A stretch of 64,000 nt of DNA from Diplolepis rosae (taxonomy: Eukaryota > Arthropoda > Insecta > Hymenoptera > Diplolepididae), in the NCBI GenBank assembly GCA_030998225.1, contig JAPYXD010000466.1:7791001-7855000 (forward strand). The letters run 5' to 3'. The number at the start of each line of letters is the position of its first letter. The stretch's first letter is position 1. Made by a program: the position numbers and the translations under genes. The notes beneath the pieces are model-generated. The model saw only the letters and a program-made list of their open reading frames with translations. It ran no database searches and was not told the DNA's origin. Of the stretch, positions 1 through 10,652 are shown piece after piece.

Positions 1-628
1 TTTCCACTTTATGTTCATCGTTCTTTTTGCAAAGATTCAAAGTATTACAGCATTCGCTATTGACATTTGTATAATTCGTACAAAAATTACGTATGTCCAT
101 TTTCTTGATCGTATACTAGGAGAAAATTTTATTCATCGAAAATCATGGACATCTACTCCTCCCATATATTTATTGTATAATGAAAAAGCAAAAAGGAATC
201 CTATTTCTTTTCTTTCGTGGTCAGTTTTTGAATATCTTTTTACTGGTTTGAGACGACACGCGCCAGCTGCTGTAGAAAGAATTGAGACCTCTTTAGAGTC
301 GATCACACTAATGAAGTTCATTCCACTGTTCCGTTCATGACTTACTTTGTATGATCCTCGCGGAGCTTTTTTTTTTCAAAGACATGTTTTTCTTTCACTC
401 TATCTTTACGGACAGTTCCCGTCGATCGTAAACCAAATTTATTCAAGTGAATAACTAAGTTTGGACTGGTAAAATAATTATCAAAATATAAGTGGTAGTC
501 AGACAATTTTTTTTTTTTGAAAGGCTACATAAAAGTGGATTGACCATTTGTAATACAACTCTGGAGCCAAGTGGACAGGAGGATAAGTTTATCCCAATGC
601 TTGGATCGTTTTTACCACAAAAAATATC
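1..628 (-). pseudogene. piggyBac transposase relic, C-terminal half (cut by window edge and LINE)
   Basis: Minus-strand translation gives a piggyBac (DDE_Tnp_1_7) segment: CGKNDPSIG near 610, LLCSLSKKK near 515, and YNKYMGGVDVHD near 140-180, a hallmark of the family's catalytic region. Reading is broken by frameshifts and runs off the window start. Its upstream part continues at 12537-12817, so one transposon was split by the LINE between them. The first ~310 bases are a near-identical inverted copy of 12826-13131. The family cuts and pastes DNA at TTAA sites; this copy is dead. Family assignment is firm; the true gene end is outside the window. Confidence 0.85.
615..628. repeat. Left target-site duplication of the LINE
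   Basis: CCACAAAAAATATC here and CCACAATAAATATC at 12537-12550, right after the poly(A), match at 13 of 14 bases. Joining the flanks across this repeat restores a continuous piggyBac reading (DIYCG followed by KNDPSIG), which supports a real target duplication. Confidence 0.8.
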
Positions 629-937
629 CCCGTCTAGCCTGAAGTTCGGGTCAGGTGTCAGGGCGGACACGGCACCACTCGCTCGATAGGGGTGACGTTA
701 AACCTTTAGCATCATTATGGCGCGGGCCTATCCCGTAACCTTTTTTGCTAGCTTCATTTAATGTGCCGATAGGATCGACCTCCCGATAAGCCGCTTCTCA
801 GTTTCGGCGCATATAACTAGGGATCTATACAGGCGGGGATAGTAGCCCTACTGCGGTAGGGCTCCCATGATGGGCGAAACGTCTTAAGACACGAGGAAAA
901 TAAATATCAATTCAGATAAGATAAAAGAGATGGAGAG

Positions 938-2234
938 GTGAAGGCGCCAGATGCACACTCACACACTCCTACAGGAGCTGAGGGATGGGAAGACGTCCTT
1001 CAGCTCCTGAAGGAGCAAAATGAAAAAGTGGAAAAGTTGGCCAGGGCCCTCAGCGTTATACAACAGGGTATGCTGAGGAATAACCCTGGCATCGTTAAAG
1101 ACTCGGTGAACGAGGCAACTAAGGTGTTGAGCGGTATGCTCAACACCCACAAGTGCCTCCTGGAGAGCGGGGTGAAATTCCAGAAGAAAATGGAATCTCA
1201 CCGCGCTATGAAGAAATTGGGGATCTTACAGAGACCACGTTCGGCGTCTCTGGGAGATACCCCAAAAAATCAGGCGAAGGGCGAAAAAAGATCTGCGCCC
1301 TCTCCCCCTCTGGAAAAAACTCCCAAGAGGGGGAAGGGTGGCTCTTCGCCCTCTTATGCAAGGTGGCCACGAGCCAGCCCACAAATAAAGAAGGGGACTG
1401 GCATGTGGTCACAAAAAAAGAAAAAAAAAAGAAAAAAAAAAGGAGAAAAGGGCGGAAGACCCAGCCCAAAAAGCGCAGGGGACCACCGTCACTCCTAAGT
1501 CGAAGCGGTCCACGCCCGCCAGGTCGGGCGACGCCATCAAGGTTTCGGCGAAGGACGGCCAGTCCTACGCCGACATCTTGAGGGAAATGAAGGCGAAGGT
1601 CGACCCCCGGAAGGCAGGACTTGAGGTCCTGTCTATCCGGAGGACCAGGAAGGAAGAAATCAATCTGGTCCTCAAAAAGGAGGGAGACGTTTCGGCCTTC
1701 CGAAAGGAGCTCGACCTGGCGGTCGGGGAAAGGGCGCAAATTTCAGCCCTGGTCACGACGAGGCCCCTCGAAATTAGGGACCTCGACGAGACCGTTGAAA
1801 AAGAAGAGGTTGTGTCTGCCCTGTGCTTGGCATTGGGCGGACCAGCTTTTGAGGGGTCCTGCAGGCTCTTCACCCGCTTTGGTGGGGTGAAGACTGCAGT
1901 GATCCGGCTAGCTGAGGCAGACGCCGCGCGTCTGCTTCAGCTAGGTAAGTTGAGGATCGGGTGGGTAGAGTGCCGCATTCGCGAGCACCTGGAAGTCGCC
2001 CGCTGCTTCAGGTGCCTTGGGTACGGCCACGGGTCCCGGGGCTGCAGCAACCCCGACAGGAAAAACGCCTGTTGGAGATGCGGCGCCACGGGACACTTGG
2101 CCAGGAATTGTAAGGCGCCACCATGGTGCCTGTCATGCGCAGACAGGGGTGACAAAGATGTCGCCCATGTGTCGGGGAGCGGCTCCTGCCCGGTCTTCGG
2201 GGAAGAGCTTCGGAGGTTGAGAGGCAGGAATTGA
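938..2234 (+). pseudogene. LINE ORF1, gag-like with zinc knuckles (frameshifted)
   Basis: The first segment (938-1498) has a charged, coiled-coil-like N-terminus (QLLKEQNEKVEKLARAL) and a Lys/Arg-rich tract at 1410-1460. The frame is lost in that A-rich tract and continues as SAKDGQSYADIL near 1550 and then 1578-2234. The C-terminus has CCHC knuckles CFRCLGYGHGSRGC and CWRCGATGHLARNC plus a third CLSC-type knuckle, typical of R1-clade RNA-binding ORF1 proteins. In the copy at 57208 the ORF1 stop overlaps the ORF2 start as ATGA. Here that ATG is TTG, so ORF2 has lost its start. Confidence 0.8.
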
Positions 2235-3970
2235 AGTTCCTGCAGCTCAACCTCGGAAGGGGGAAGGATGCCCAGGACCTCCTGATGCAGATTGCCAGGG
2301 AGAGGGGGGGCTGCTGTGCTGCTCATTAGTGAGCAGTACAAGTGGTCCGATAACTCTGCTTGGTCCGCGGATGCATCAAGGAGGGCCGGCTTGCTTGTTT
2401 GTATCCCTGATTTGGGCGTCGGGGCCTTCCTGGAGACTGCCGCGGGGTTCGTCTGGGTGGCGGTGGCGGGTGTGCGAGTGTAGAGCTGCTACTTCTCCCC
2501 CGGCGATCCCTTCGATGTCTTTGAGACACAGATCCTCCTCCTTGAGGAAAGCCTCCGTAAGGCCATCGGGCGAACCCTCATAGGGGGTGACTTCAACAGT
2601 AAGTCGCCCGAGTGGGGTGAGGCCCGCCTAGATAGGAGGGGAATCTTGGTTGGCGAGATGGTCGCTAGGAACGAACTGATCGTCTTGAATCAGGGCGGGG
2701 AATTTACGTTCAGACGAGGAGTGAGGGGGTCAATAATTGATCTCACAGTTGCCGCACCTCGCTTCGCCTCAAGGATAAGCGACTGGTCGGTCCTCGAGGT
2801 AATATGCTTGTGTGACCACCGATGCATCGAATTTACACTAGAACAACGGTGTCAGGCAGTGGATAAGGGTAGGGGCGGCGAAGGAAGGAGCCCCTCCTGG
2901 AACACGAGACGACTCAGCAGGGAAAGACTTCGCGAACACCTCGAAGAAACCAGGCTCATCGATGAGCTTGGTTGGGTCTGCCCTGCTGGGACGTTTGAAG
3001 CTGCTGTGCGCTCGGTGAGGCAGAAGGTGGTCGCGGCTTGTGACTACTCGATGCCTCGCCGTAAGCGCAGGCAAGCCAAGGGTTCGATGTACTGGTGGAA
3101 CGACCAGTTGGCAGCCCTACGTCGAGAATGCCTCGCAGCGCGGCGAAAATTCACCCGTTCAAAGGGGGATGCTACGCTGCACGAGGCATGGAAAGGGGCA
3201 AAAACAGCTTTGAGCCGATGCATAAAGAAAAGCCGACTTCAACGCTGGAAAGACTTGATCGGTTAGGTCGAGAAGGATCCATGGGGTCTCGCCTTCAAAA
3301 TAGTCACCAAGAGATTGGTGACTAGAAGAAAAGACCCCGGGTCTGGATAATCCCGATCGAGTCAAGTACATTGTGCGAAGCTTGTTTCAACACGTGAAGC
3401 CGTTCCAAAGACAGGATCGAAGTTCCTGCGTGGTCCGGCGCGAAGATCTCTTCACTTTCGAAGAACTAAAGAGAGCGGGTGGAAGGCTTAAGGCAAATAC
3501 AGCGCCGGATATCGACGGGGTGCCGAACGAGATCCTCAAAGAGGTGATCGGGGCATACCCGGAGATCCTTCTGGAAGCCTTTAACTCCTGTCTTCGGGAG
3601 GGGAGGTTCTTCGCAGATTGGAAGGAGCAGAGGTTGGTCCTGCTGAGGAAGGGCAACAAACCTCTAGGGGTTGCCTCGTCGTATAGACCAATATGCTTAT
3701 TGGATACGATGGGGAAACTTCTGGAGGAGTTGATTCTACAACGGCTTCAGGCTCTCTTGGTCGGGGAGAACGGGCTCTCGGAAAACCAGTTCGGATTCAA
3801 GAAAGGCAGGTCCACTGTGGACGCCATCCAAGCTGTGGTTAACATCGCGACAAATGCAAGAAAAGGAACTGGTAAGCGTAAGGGATTCTGTGCATTGATT
3901 AGCATTGACATACGCAATGCGTTCAATACCGCGAGATGGGGCATCTGCATCGAGGCGATGATGCGGAAAA
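2233..3970 (+). pseudogene. LINE ORF2 part 1: endonuclease and N-terminal RT
   Basis: The endonuclease begins KFLQLNLGRG at 2233, with LLISEQYKWSD, GDFNSKSPEWG (2588-2620), GSIIDLTVAAPRFAS (2728-2770) and CDHRCIEF (2812-2835; the family usually has SDH). The RT follows with APDIDGVPNEILK, SYRPICLLDTMGKLLE, LSENQFGFKKGRSTVDAI and ISIDIRNAFN (motif A Asp). A frameshift near 2310, a TAG near 2480 and another TAG at 3264-3266 break the frame. It would nick the target and copy LINE RNA, but this copy cannot be translated whole. Confidence 0.8.
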
Positions 3971-4529
3971 TTTCTTTGTATCAAACAATTCGTTACCTAA
4001 TTCAATTAAATATTTTTTAGAAGCACGAAACGCGTGCTTTGATTCAAAGAAATAATTTATTTGATAGGCATTTCTTCAATACAAATAAATATTTCTTTGC
4101 TTGTGAATGTGAACGAATTAACTCAACCAAATCATGTCTTTGAAACTAAGTACCTAGTTTATTTGAATCTTGTTCTCGCACTCAAAGAAATATTTATTTC
4201 ATTCAATAAGTCCCATTTTTTTAATTCGACAAGACGCATTTGAATCAAATAATTTATCCATGGATGAATCAAGCTTTAGGTTTAGTTGAATCTAGGAAAT
4301 ATTAATTTAATTGAGGCATTCATTAATTAATTTAGGAAAATATTTATTCGATTCAAAGAGTTGATACATGGATATCAATGTAACGTTTCTTCATATCAAT
4401 AAAATATTGTGTTTACATTAATATTTATTTCTTTATTTGAAAGAAATGTTTCTTGTGAACAGTAGAATGGAAGAATTCATTCAAAAAAGAATATTTATTT
4501 AAAAGAAAACGATATTTTGTTGAAATGAC

Positions 4530-5320
4530 TGCGAGTACGTTCAGTTAAAATAAATAATTTCTTTTACATAAATGTTTGGCATCATTGTTACAATTGTCAA
4601 TTTTTTTGAACTTGCAACATATTTTGTAGAATTAAATCTTTATTAGATTTCTCCTAGGAAATATCTGCCTACATTATCAATATAAAATAATTTAAACCAA
4701 AAAAACCAATTTTTTAAAAGAAAGAAATATTTTTTTGAAAAAACTGTAGGTATTTTTCGTTTAAAAAATTTGTTTATTTAATTTAAAGGTTTGCCATATT
4801 TGTTAAGATAACATATTTTTTAAACTTGAAACATATTTCATATAATTAAATGTTTATTGGATTCCTCCTAGGAAATATTCGCCTGCATTATGAATATGGA
4901 ATAATTTAGACCAAACAAACCATTTTTTTAAAAGAAAGAAGTATTTTTCGTTTAAAAAATTTGTGTATTCCATTTAAACGTTTGGCATAGTTGTTATGAT
5001 TACATGTTTTTTAAACTTGAAACATATATTTTCGATAGAATTGAAAATTTATCATTCTCGTTCTAAGAAACATTCGCTCTCATTATCAACTTGAAATGTG
5101 TCAATGTGTCATTCCAAACAAATATTCGTCCCACCATGGTATACATTTTTTTCTATTCAACTGTTTTTCATAGTTGATATGAACATACATATACATACTT
5201 TCAAATGTGGAATATATTTCATAGGGTTGAAGATTTATCAGTCTCTTCAAAGGAAATATTCGTTTTGATTCACAATATCAAATATATCATTTCAAATTTA
5301 ATTCATTTATAATTACTTCT
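4530..5320. repeat. Diverged ~200-bp tandem repeat, about four units
   Basis: The anchor block CCTAGGAAATAT followed by CTGCCTACATTATCAA-like sequence recurs near 4652, 4868, 5065 and 5250. Each is followed by AAACAAACC-like and TTTTTAAACTTGAAACATAT-like stretches. Spacing is ~190-215 bases and divergence rises left to right. Confidence 0.6.
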
Positions 5321-5828
5321 TTATTTTTCACTTAGGTTTTTTGAATTAAATTGATTTTACAAAAATTTAAACAGCAAAAGTCTTGATAAATTTATAACAT
5401 AAACTCTAAAAAATCTACACAAGATTTAGATTTCACATAAATTTCTTAGGTACAATAATAATTTAGAATTCACAATTGTATAATTTATATTTTGAAAATA
5501 TACAACACAGAAAATAAAAGAATTTCCTTTTAAATGTTTTTACACAAGATTCTTTTTTATATTAATGAAATTTTTGAATATATATTTTAAAACTTAGTTT
5601 CATTAAACTTCATACGTATAGTTATAATAAAAATCTATACTTAATATTAATTAATAATTATATTATATATTTATCAATAATCATGATTATAATAATTTTA
5701 AAAAATATTTTATGAATAATTTATAAAAAGAGTTGATTTATTTTTACTTGAGTGAGGCTCAAAAGCTCTAGTCACGACACATTTCTCTTACAAGCTCTGA
5801 ATAACTCTTGCAGTCACTATATAAGAAA

Positions 5829-5998
5829 GTTCCAAATTTTATGTCTCAGCATTGTAAGCAAGCGTGTGCGTGATTCGACGAAAGCGTGTCGTCCTAATAT
5901 ATATAAGTTTTAGTTATCAGGTTTATATTTGCGAAGTTGTATATTTAAGTGTATTTGCGATAGAAAATATGATTGGCTGCGACTGAATGGTGTGAATC
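5829..5998 (+). repeat. Inverted repeat, left arm (partner 8832-9000)
   Basis: Contains ATGTCTCAGCATTGTAAG, the near-perfect core GCGTGTGCGTGATTCGACG, and ATATGATTGGCTGCGACTG. All recur in reverse complement at 8832-9000. The 3.2-kb span may be a decayed DNA transposon with long inverted ends; no transposase remains. Confidence 0.6.
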
Positions 5999-6728
5999 TA
6001 ATTGTATGATATTTATATATGTATGTATTGAATGATTAATGGCAGTTTTGAGGTGAGAATTTTTTTGTTATTTAAGAGAACCATGACAACGTTTAACTTA
6101 ACTCCTTACAATTCATGAAGTTTATATTACTTCAAATTTAAGAAATATTTCTTAAATTTCAAAACACGTTTATTCATATCAGTAACATCTTTTTGACACA
6201 AATCTCTAACTTACCATAGGCAATATTATCGTTCTTTGCATCCTTTATTACTCAATACACTTTACTACTTGACCATTTTAAACAGTAAATCACATCTTCG
6301 AAGCAAATAATTATTTGATCCTACCAAAAATTATCTCCTTATTTCAAATAAATATTTCTCTCAATTTACAATACGCTCATTAAAAACAAGGAATCTATAT
6401 TGGAATGGAAAACAAATTTACTTGAACCAATGCAAATTTTTTTTGAATTAATCCATTGTTTCTTTGAACATGCATCACATCATTTTACATCAAAAAATTT
6501 ACTTCTCTTATCAAATAATTGCTACACAATGTTAATAACATATTTATTCAATCTAATGAATATTTAATAGTATTAGAAAAACATTTTTTTGCTTTAATTA
6601 TTCATTTTTTAAAGACAATAAAAATTTTTCTTTGATCTAAAAAAATATTTATTCGTCACCATCCAGCTCAACCATTTATTTGAATCAAAGAAATATTCTT
6701 TGATTCAAATATTCTTTTTTCTCAGTGT

Positions 6729-7947
6729 TCATCTATAAAATATGACATTAATAATGTCTCGCTGCGACCTTACCAGAAGAATGTAGTGTACATCGGCCAT
6801 TTTAAATAATTAAAATTAAAAAAGTCTTTTTTGAATTATTTTAAAATATGAATAAATCATTCATTTAAAAAAAAAATCATGAAAATCGAGCAAAATACAC
6901 GCCCCTAAATGCATTTCCCCCCTTAATTGTTTTATTGATTATTTTATCGATTGAATATATCGCTCATATTGAATTACATACACAAATAATGCAATTTAAT
7001 ATATTAACCATGTGAATATATCGAAAAATTGTATGGCCAATTACTTTCAATAAATCTATAACTCGATTAATGGAATTATTGATTCTGTCCATGTTTCTTG
7101 ATTGAATTAGAACTTTCTTGTTTTTTTAGAAGAATCGTAAAGTCCATAAAAGCCTTTGAATTGTTAAATAGGAGTTTTGAAATTCTCAGCACGCGACGTT
7201 TAATGAAAGTGAAGTAAGCGAGGTTTCCATTTGCGGCATTTGATTCGATTCACTTTCGTTTGACATCATCGATCGTCGTCTAAAGGTCCTGCTCTAAAAC
7301 GAGTCAAGGCTCAATCAATGGGTGGTCGTAAAAATCGTATATAACCAGGACACGAAGATGAAATGACAATAAGTATTTCTTCTGTTCTTTCTTTTTTTGC
7401 CAAGTCAGCATCATGTTGAGAAGAGTGATTACTCGGTTTCATTTAAAAAATGCGCCTCGGTCCGTTCAATGAGAGTTGAAAAAAGGTCAATGAGATGAAG
7501 GCGTGAAATATCTTCCGACATCGACTAATTTGTTATACTCATCTCTTTGAAAGGTAGACGTGGACCTGTTTTGTACTTATTATTTGCATACATTAAATAC
7601 TTGGCGGCCTATATTTCCGTATTTTCTTTTGATACTTTTAACACATTAGTGTTTATTATATAATAAACACTGCAATTGCAATATTTTCAGTGAGTTAAAA
7701 CTATTATATTTTTTATACACTAAGAGAAATCTCGATAGTTTGCCTGCACTGTTAGAAATTTCTGTATTAAACTGCCATTACATGTAATAGACGTCTTTTC
7801 AGTAATGTATATATTAAATTTAAATTACTTTCATCTTAAAAAATACAAACTTTTATCTGAATTCTAATATACATGTGTATATATTTTAATAATGTTTGTT
7901 AATTTTAATATATTTTGATTAAAAAGTTATTAAATTTAATATGAATG
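6729..7947. other. Intergenic AT-rich stretch, nothing recognised
   Basis: No coherent reading frame or repeat was found. A less AT-rich stretch at 7180-7330 with a TATATAA near 7340 could be an old LTR or promoter remnant, but nothing supports this further. Confidence 0.4.
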
Positions 7948-8223
7948 TACTCTCTAAATCTGAATCAGTTAAATTTTTACTGATTGAATCAGCGATTTGC
8001 CTTTTCACTGATTCACCAGTTAAAAAATATATTTCAGTGTTAAATCAGTTGATTATCACTAATTGAATCAGTGGAAAAAATATTTTCACTATTAAATCAG
8101 TTAATTTTCACTGAAGCAATCAGTGGAATTTGACTGATTTACAGTAAGCTCTTTTTAGCTATTTGAATCAGTCATATTCCACTGATAATCAGTAGATTTT
8201 GACTGATTCATATTTAGAGAGTA
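7948..8223. mobile_element. MITE built from CTGATTGAATCAGT-like motifs
   Basis: Left end TACTCTCTAAATCTGAATCAG and right end CTGATTCATATTTAGAGAGTA are inverted copies with few mismatches. The inside repeats ACTGATT and AATCAGT in both orientations, so the whole 276-bp element can fold on itself. Flanking TA bases fit a TA target site. It is non-coding. Confidence 0.7.
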
Positions 8224-9283
8224 TATTAATTTTACATAATATACACATCTATTAATTTTAATTTACCACTTGTATATTACAATAAGCGTTACATAGGAAA
8301 TAGTAAGGAGTTGAGTAAAACGATATCGACGACAGGGCATCAACATACATCAGTGGGTTAACATGAAATGTATAAGTATATCATTGACGCTTGAGGAGGT
8401 TCAAACCGTAGTCCGTGTACATCATAACTCAAAATCTACAGGACCAATCGTTTTGAAATTTTGCACAGTACTTCTTCACATAATTCACCAGGAATCCCTG
8501 TGAGCTTTTTTGTTTATTTTAATAATTATTAATTTTACAATAACAAATTTGCCGATTTTTTTAGCGAAAATCGGTTTTTTGGCTTCCAAGTGCTACGAAA
8601 AATTTAAAAAAAGAAAAAAAAAAATCCTCCCCGGGTTACCTCAAGAAACATCTCCTTTAACAAATGCACTTTGATTTTTTTGTTTCAAATGATTCTGTTG
8701 CGAGTTATGACGTACACCACAAAACAACTTTTTTTCGAGGCGCCTCCGGAGAATTACTGTCACTCGCTCAATTTTCAATATTTTGCAATGAAAATTTCGG
8801 TAAATATTGTTTAAATGTTGCATTATTATATACACACCATTCAGTCGTAGCCAATCATATTTTAAATCACAAATATACTTAATCATATAACTTTACATAT
8901 ACCTAATAACTACTACATACTTATATATAGTACGATACGCTTTCGTCGAATCACGCACACGCTCGCCTACAATCCTGAGACATAAGGTGGAACATCTCAC
9001 AGCTCTGACCATTTTCAGAACTAATTAAATTTAATAATACTTTGAAATGTGATACTTAATGTCACGAATACTAAAATTGCATTTTTATTGTTTTTTAAAC
9101 ATAAATTTATTATTTTTTTAAAACATCTCAGAATAAATCTGAATGCAGAAATAAACAATCTTCAATTTCTTTTAAATTTCTGAACATACTCTAAATAATA
9201 TTGAGTAAAATTTACGTATTTAGATATTATAGCAATTTATGTTTCTTTAATGCCTTGCTTGCAAATTCAATGTTAAATGGATT
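8224..9283. other. Intergenic stretch with right inverted-repeat arm (8832-9000)
   Basis: 8330-8640 is moderately complex sequence with no recognised protein similarity. 8832-9000 is the inverted partner of 5829-5998. Short frames on both strands around 8641-8886 show no family motif and overlap each other. Confidence 0.4.
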
Positions 9284-9521
9284 TCAAATTAATTAGTTGA
9301 GTTTGAAATTTTTGTCACTGCCTACATTATCGGAGGATCACTAGTCGCGTATCAGATAGGATACGTTGTCGACAGGTGTCCTCGTAGACAATTTCAAACT
9401 CTTATATCGCAAATAATGCAAATAAATTCAATATTTAAAGAATTTGAAAATCTTTCTGTGGAAAAAATGACGCTTTCGACTGCGCTGGGATTCGAGCCCA
9501 GGTCTTTCGATTGCCGGTCGA
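9284..9521 (-). mobile_element. tRNA-derived SINE, minus-strand copy lacking its 5' end
   Basis: Reverse complement reads from the mid-head (GTCGACCGGCAATCGAAAG) through the B box GGCTCGAATCC, then a body with TTTCCACAGAAAGATTTTC, and a tail GATCCTCCGATAATGTAGGC ending in AAATTTCAAACTCAAC. The same tail recurs at 9522-9585, 17140-17250, 39470-39505 and 46695-46800. Transcription by RNA polymerase III is inferred from the tRNA-like boxes. Confidence 0.75.
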
Positions 9522-9590
9522 CTAGTGATCCTCCGATAATGTAGGCAGTGACAAAAATTTCAAACTCAACTAATTAATTTGAAATCATTT
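9522..9590 (+). repeat. SINE tail fragment, inverted against the preceding copy
   Basis: CTAGTGATCCTCCGATAATG to AACTAATTAATTTGAAAT is a ~62-bp perfect inverted copy of 9284-9345. It joins the truncated head of the minus-strand SINE at a shared CGACTAG, so the two pieces form a foldback. Confidence 0.7.
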
Positions 9591-9654
9591 ACAGCCGCAA
9601 GGCTGAGCCACTAGGCGATATAAGGAGATCTTCCTGTGGAGAAGGAGATGTCGG

Positions 9655-9780
9655 ACGCCTGTGTAGCTCAGTGGTTAGAGCAGTCGACCGGCAATCGAAA
9701 GACCTGGGCTCGAATCCCAGCGCAGTCGAAAGCGTCATTTTTTCCACAGAAAGATTTTCAAATTCTTTAAATGTTAAATG
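9655..9780 (+). mobile_element. tRNA-derived SINE, 5' head with A and B boxes
   Basis: The A box TAGCTCAGTGGTTAGAGCA (9664) and B box GGCTCGAATCC (9707-9717) sit at tRNA spacing. An anticodon-like loop CCGGCAA suggests an Ala(GGC)-like tRNA ancestor. The head continues into the shared body (TTTCCACAGAAAGATTTTC) and is truncated near 9765. It is not called a tRNA because acceptor-stem pairing is poor and the body is SINE-specific. Confidence 0.75.
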
Positions 9781-9886
9781 GATTGTCCGGAAAGCTGATA
9801 TACAAAATCGTTTTCTTGAAAAATACGCGCCTTCGTCCACCCGTAAAAATCACCATAAACGTCTCGAATTTCTTAACTAGGTATAG

Positions 9887-10145
9887 GATAATAGTCTTCT
9901 TCAAGGAGGAAAATAACCATCAACTGATTCTGGGGTAGCAACGTTCGATGAGTGTCCTGTGTGTGGTTGATCTTCGAGAACGAAACATCGCCGCTGGAAT
10001 CGTAAATACCTGCGTTCTACAGTTCTGACGGAAGGACAAGCTGGACAAGCCTCACCAAATACTTCCGACATTTCTTTGAAACACTCTTCTGTACTTAAAC
10101 CACGTGCAAAGTTGCAATAAATTATGGCCGCTTTCTTAAATATTA
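9887..10145 (-). pseudogene. mariner-family transposase, N-terminal HTH fragment
   Basis: Minus strand from ~10145 reads KKAAIIYCNFARGLSTEE, FKEMSEVFGEACP, SVRTVERRYLRFQRR, CFVLEDQPHTGHSS, then a stop at 9887. This matches the mariner N-terminal HTH_48-type domain with its conserved V-RT-RRYLRF-R and LED-P-GR-like linker. No DDE domain follows. About 80 residues remain of a family usually ~340 long. Confidence 0.75.
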
Positions 10146-10652
10146 TATAGTGTGCAGACCACAGAAAAAACTGGATTTGAATTTTGGTGTGGATACTCGT
10201 AATTTTGTACAGTTATCCCTCTAGATAGATACAATTTCAAGTCACAACTTCGAAATCACAGTTTATCCAGAAATTGACAGTTGTTGATTTGCGAATGTGA
10301 ATTACACCTTTACAGCACGTAAGGGGTCCGTCCCATGGAAGTGTGATGCATTATATCATTACGAGAGTGAGAGACAGAACAGGCAGAAGTAAACTTTTTT
10401 CTCTTTCACTCTCGTTATTATTTATTTTCTGAATGAATGTACTAGCCTTCAATAAGTTTTTATTATTAAATATAGCTGTATTTGCAAAAGAGGTAACAAG
10501 ACACTGCGTTTGTTAAGGGCGTGCGATACTTGAGAAAAGTAGCAAATACATGTGGATAATTTAGTCAAGGTTCTAGATGTTTGTGTCCAAAATACATAAT
10601 ATTTTGTTTTTGAAATTTCGGAAATGGTAGAGAAGATAAAAACAGACGTAGA
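10146..10652. other. Unassigned stretch before LINE 3' part
   Basis: AT-rich, with no recognised frame or repeat. It ends where LINE homology resumes at ~10653 (TTCTGGAGGAGTTGATTC). Confidence 0.4.

Larger units (their letters stand above)
629..3970 (+). mobile_element. R1-clade-like LINE, 5' part (5'UTR, ORF1, endonuclease, start of RT)
   Basis: Starts exactly at the target duplication with a GC-richer 5'UTR (629-937), then a gag-like ORF1 and an ORF2 with apurinic-type endonuclease and reverse transcriptase. Homology stops at 3970, inside the RT domain after ISIDIRNAFNTARW, where AT-rich repeat DNA begins. The 3' part resumes at 10653 but overlaps this part by ~250 bases of the same RT region (3719-3970 against 10653-10853), so the break is not a clean insertion. 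The CCHC ORF1 and C-terminal CCHC fit the R1 clade. The insertion is in piggyBac, not rDNA. Confidence 0.85.
3971..6728. repeat. AT-rich repeat block with TTTGATTCAAAGAAA-type motifs
   Basis: Starts abruptly at the LINE break with TTTCTTTGTATCAAAC and ends near 6728 with TTTGATTCAAATATTC...CTCAGTG. That end resembles the terminus of the MITE at 31532-31779 (GATTCAAAGAAATTG...CTGGGTG). Palindromic TTTGATTCAAA motifs recur throughout. No coding potential was recognised. It may be one non-autonomous element that disrupted the LINE, but no target duplication was found and the left terminus is incomplete. Confidence 0.4.

Noticed and set aside
7180..7400. Possible promoter or LTR with TATATAA
   Set aside because: No repeat partner, target duplication or downstream gene supports it.
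9655..9730. Functional tRNA-Ala gene
   Set aside because: A and B boxes are good, but the acceptor stem does not pair and the sequence continues into a repeated SINE body.
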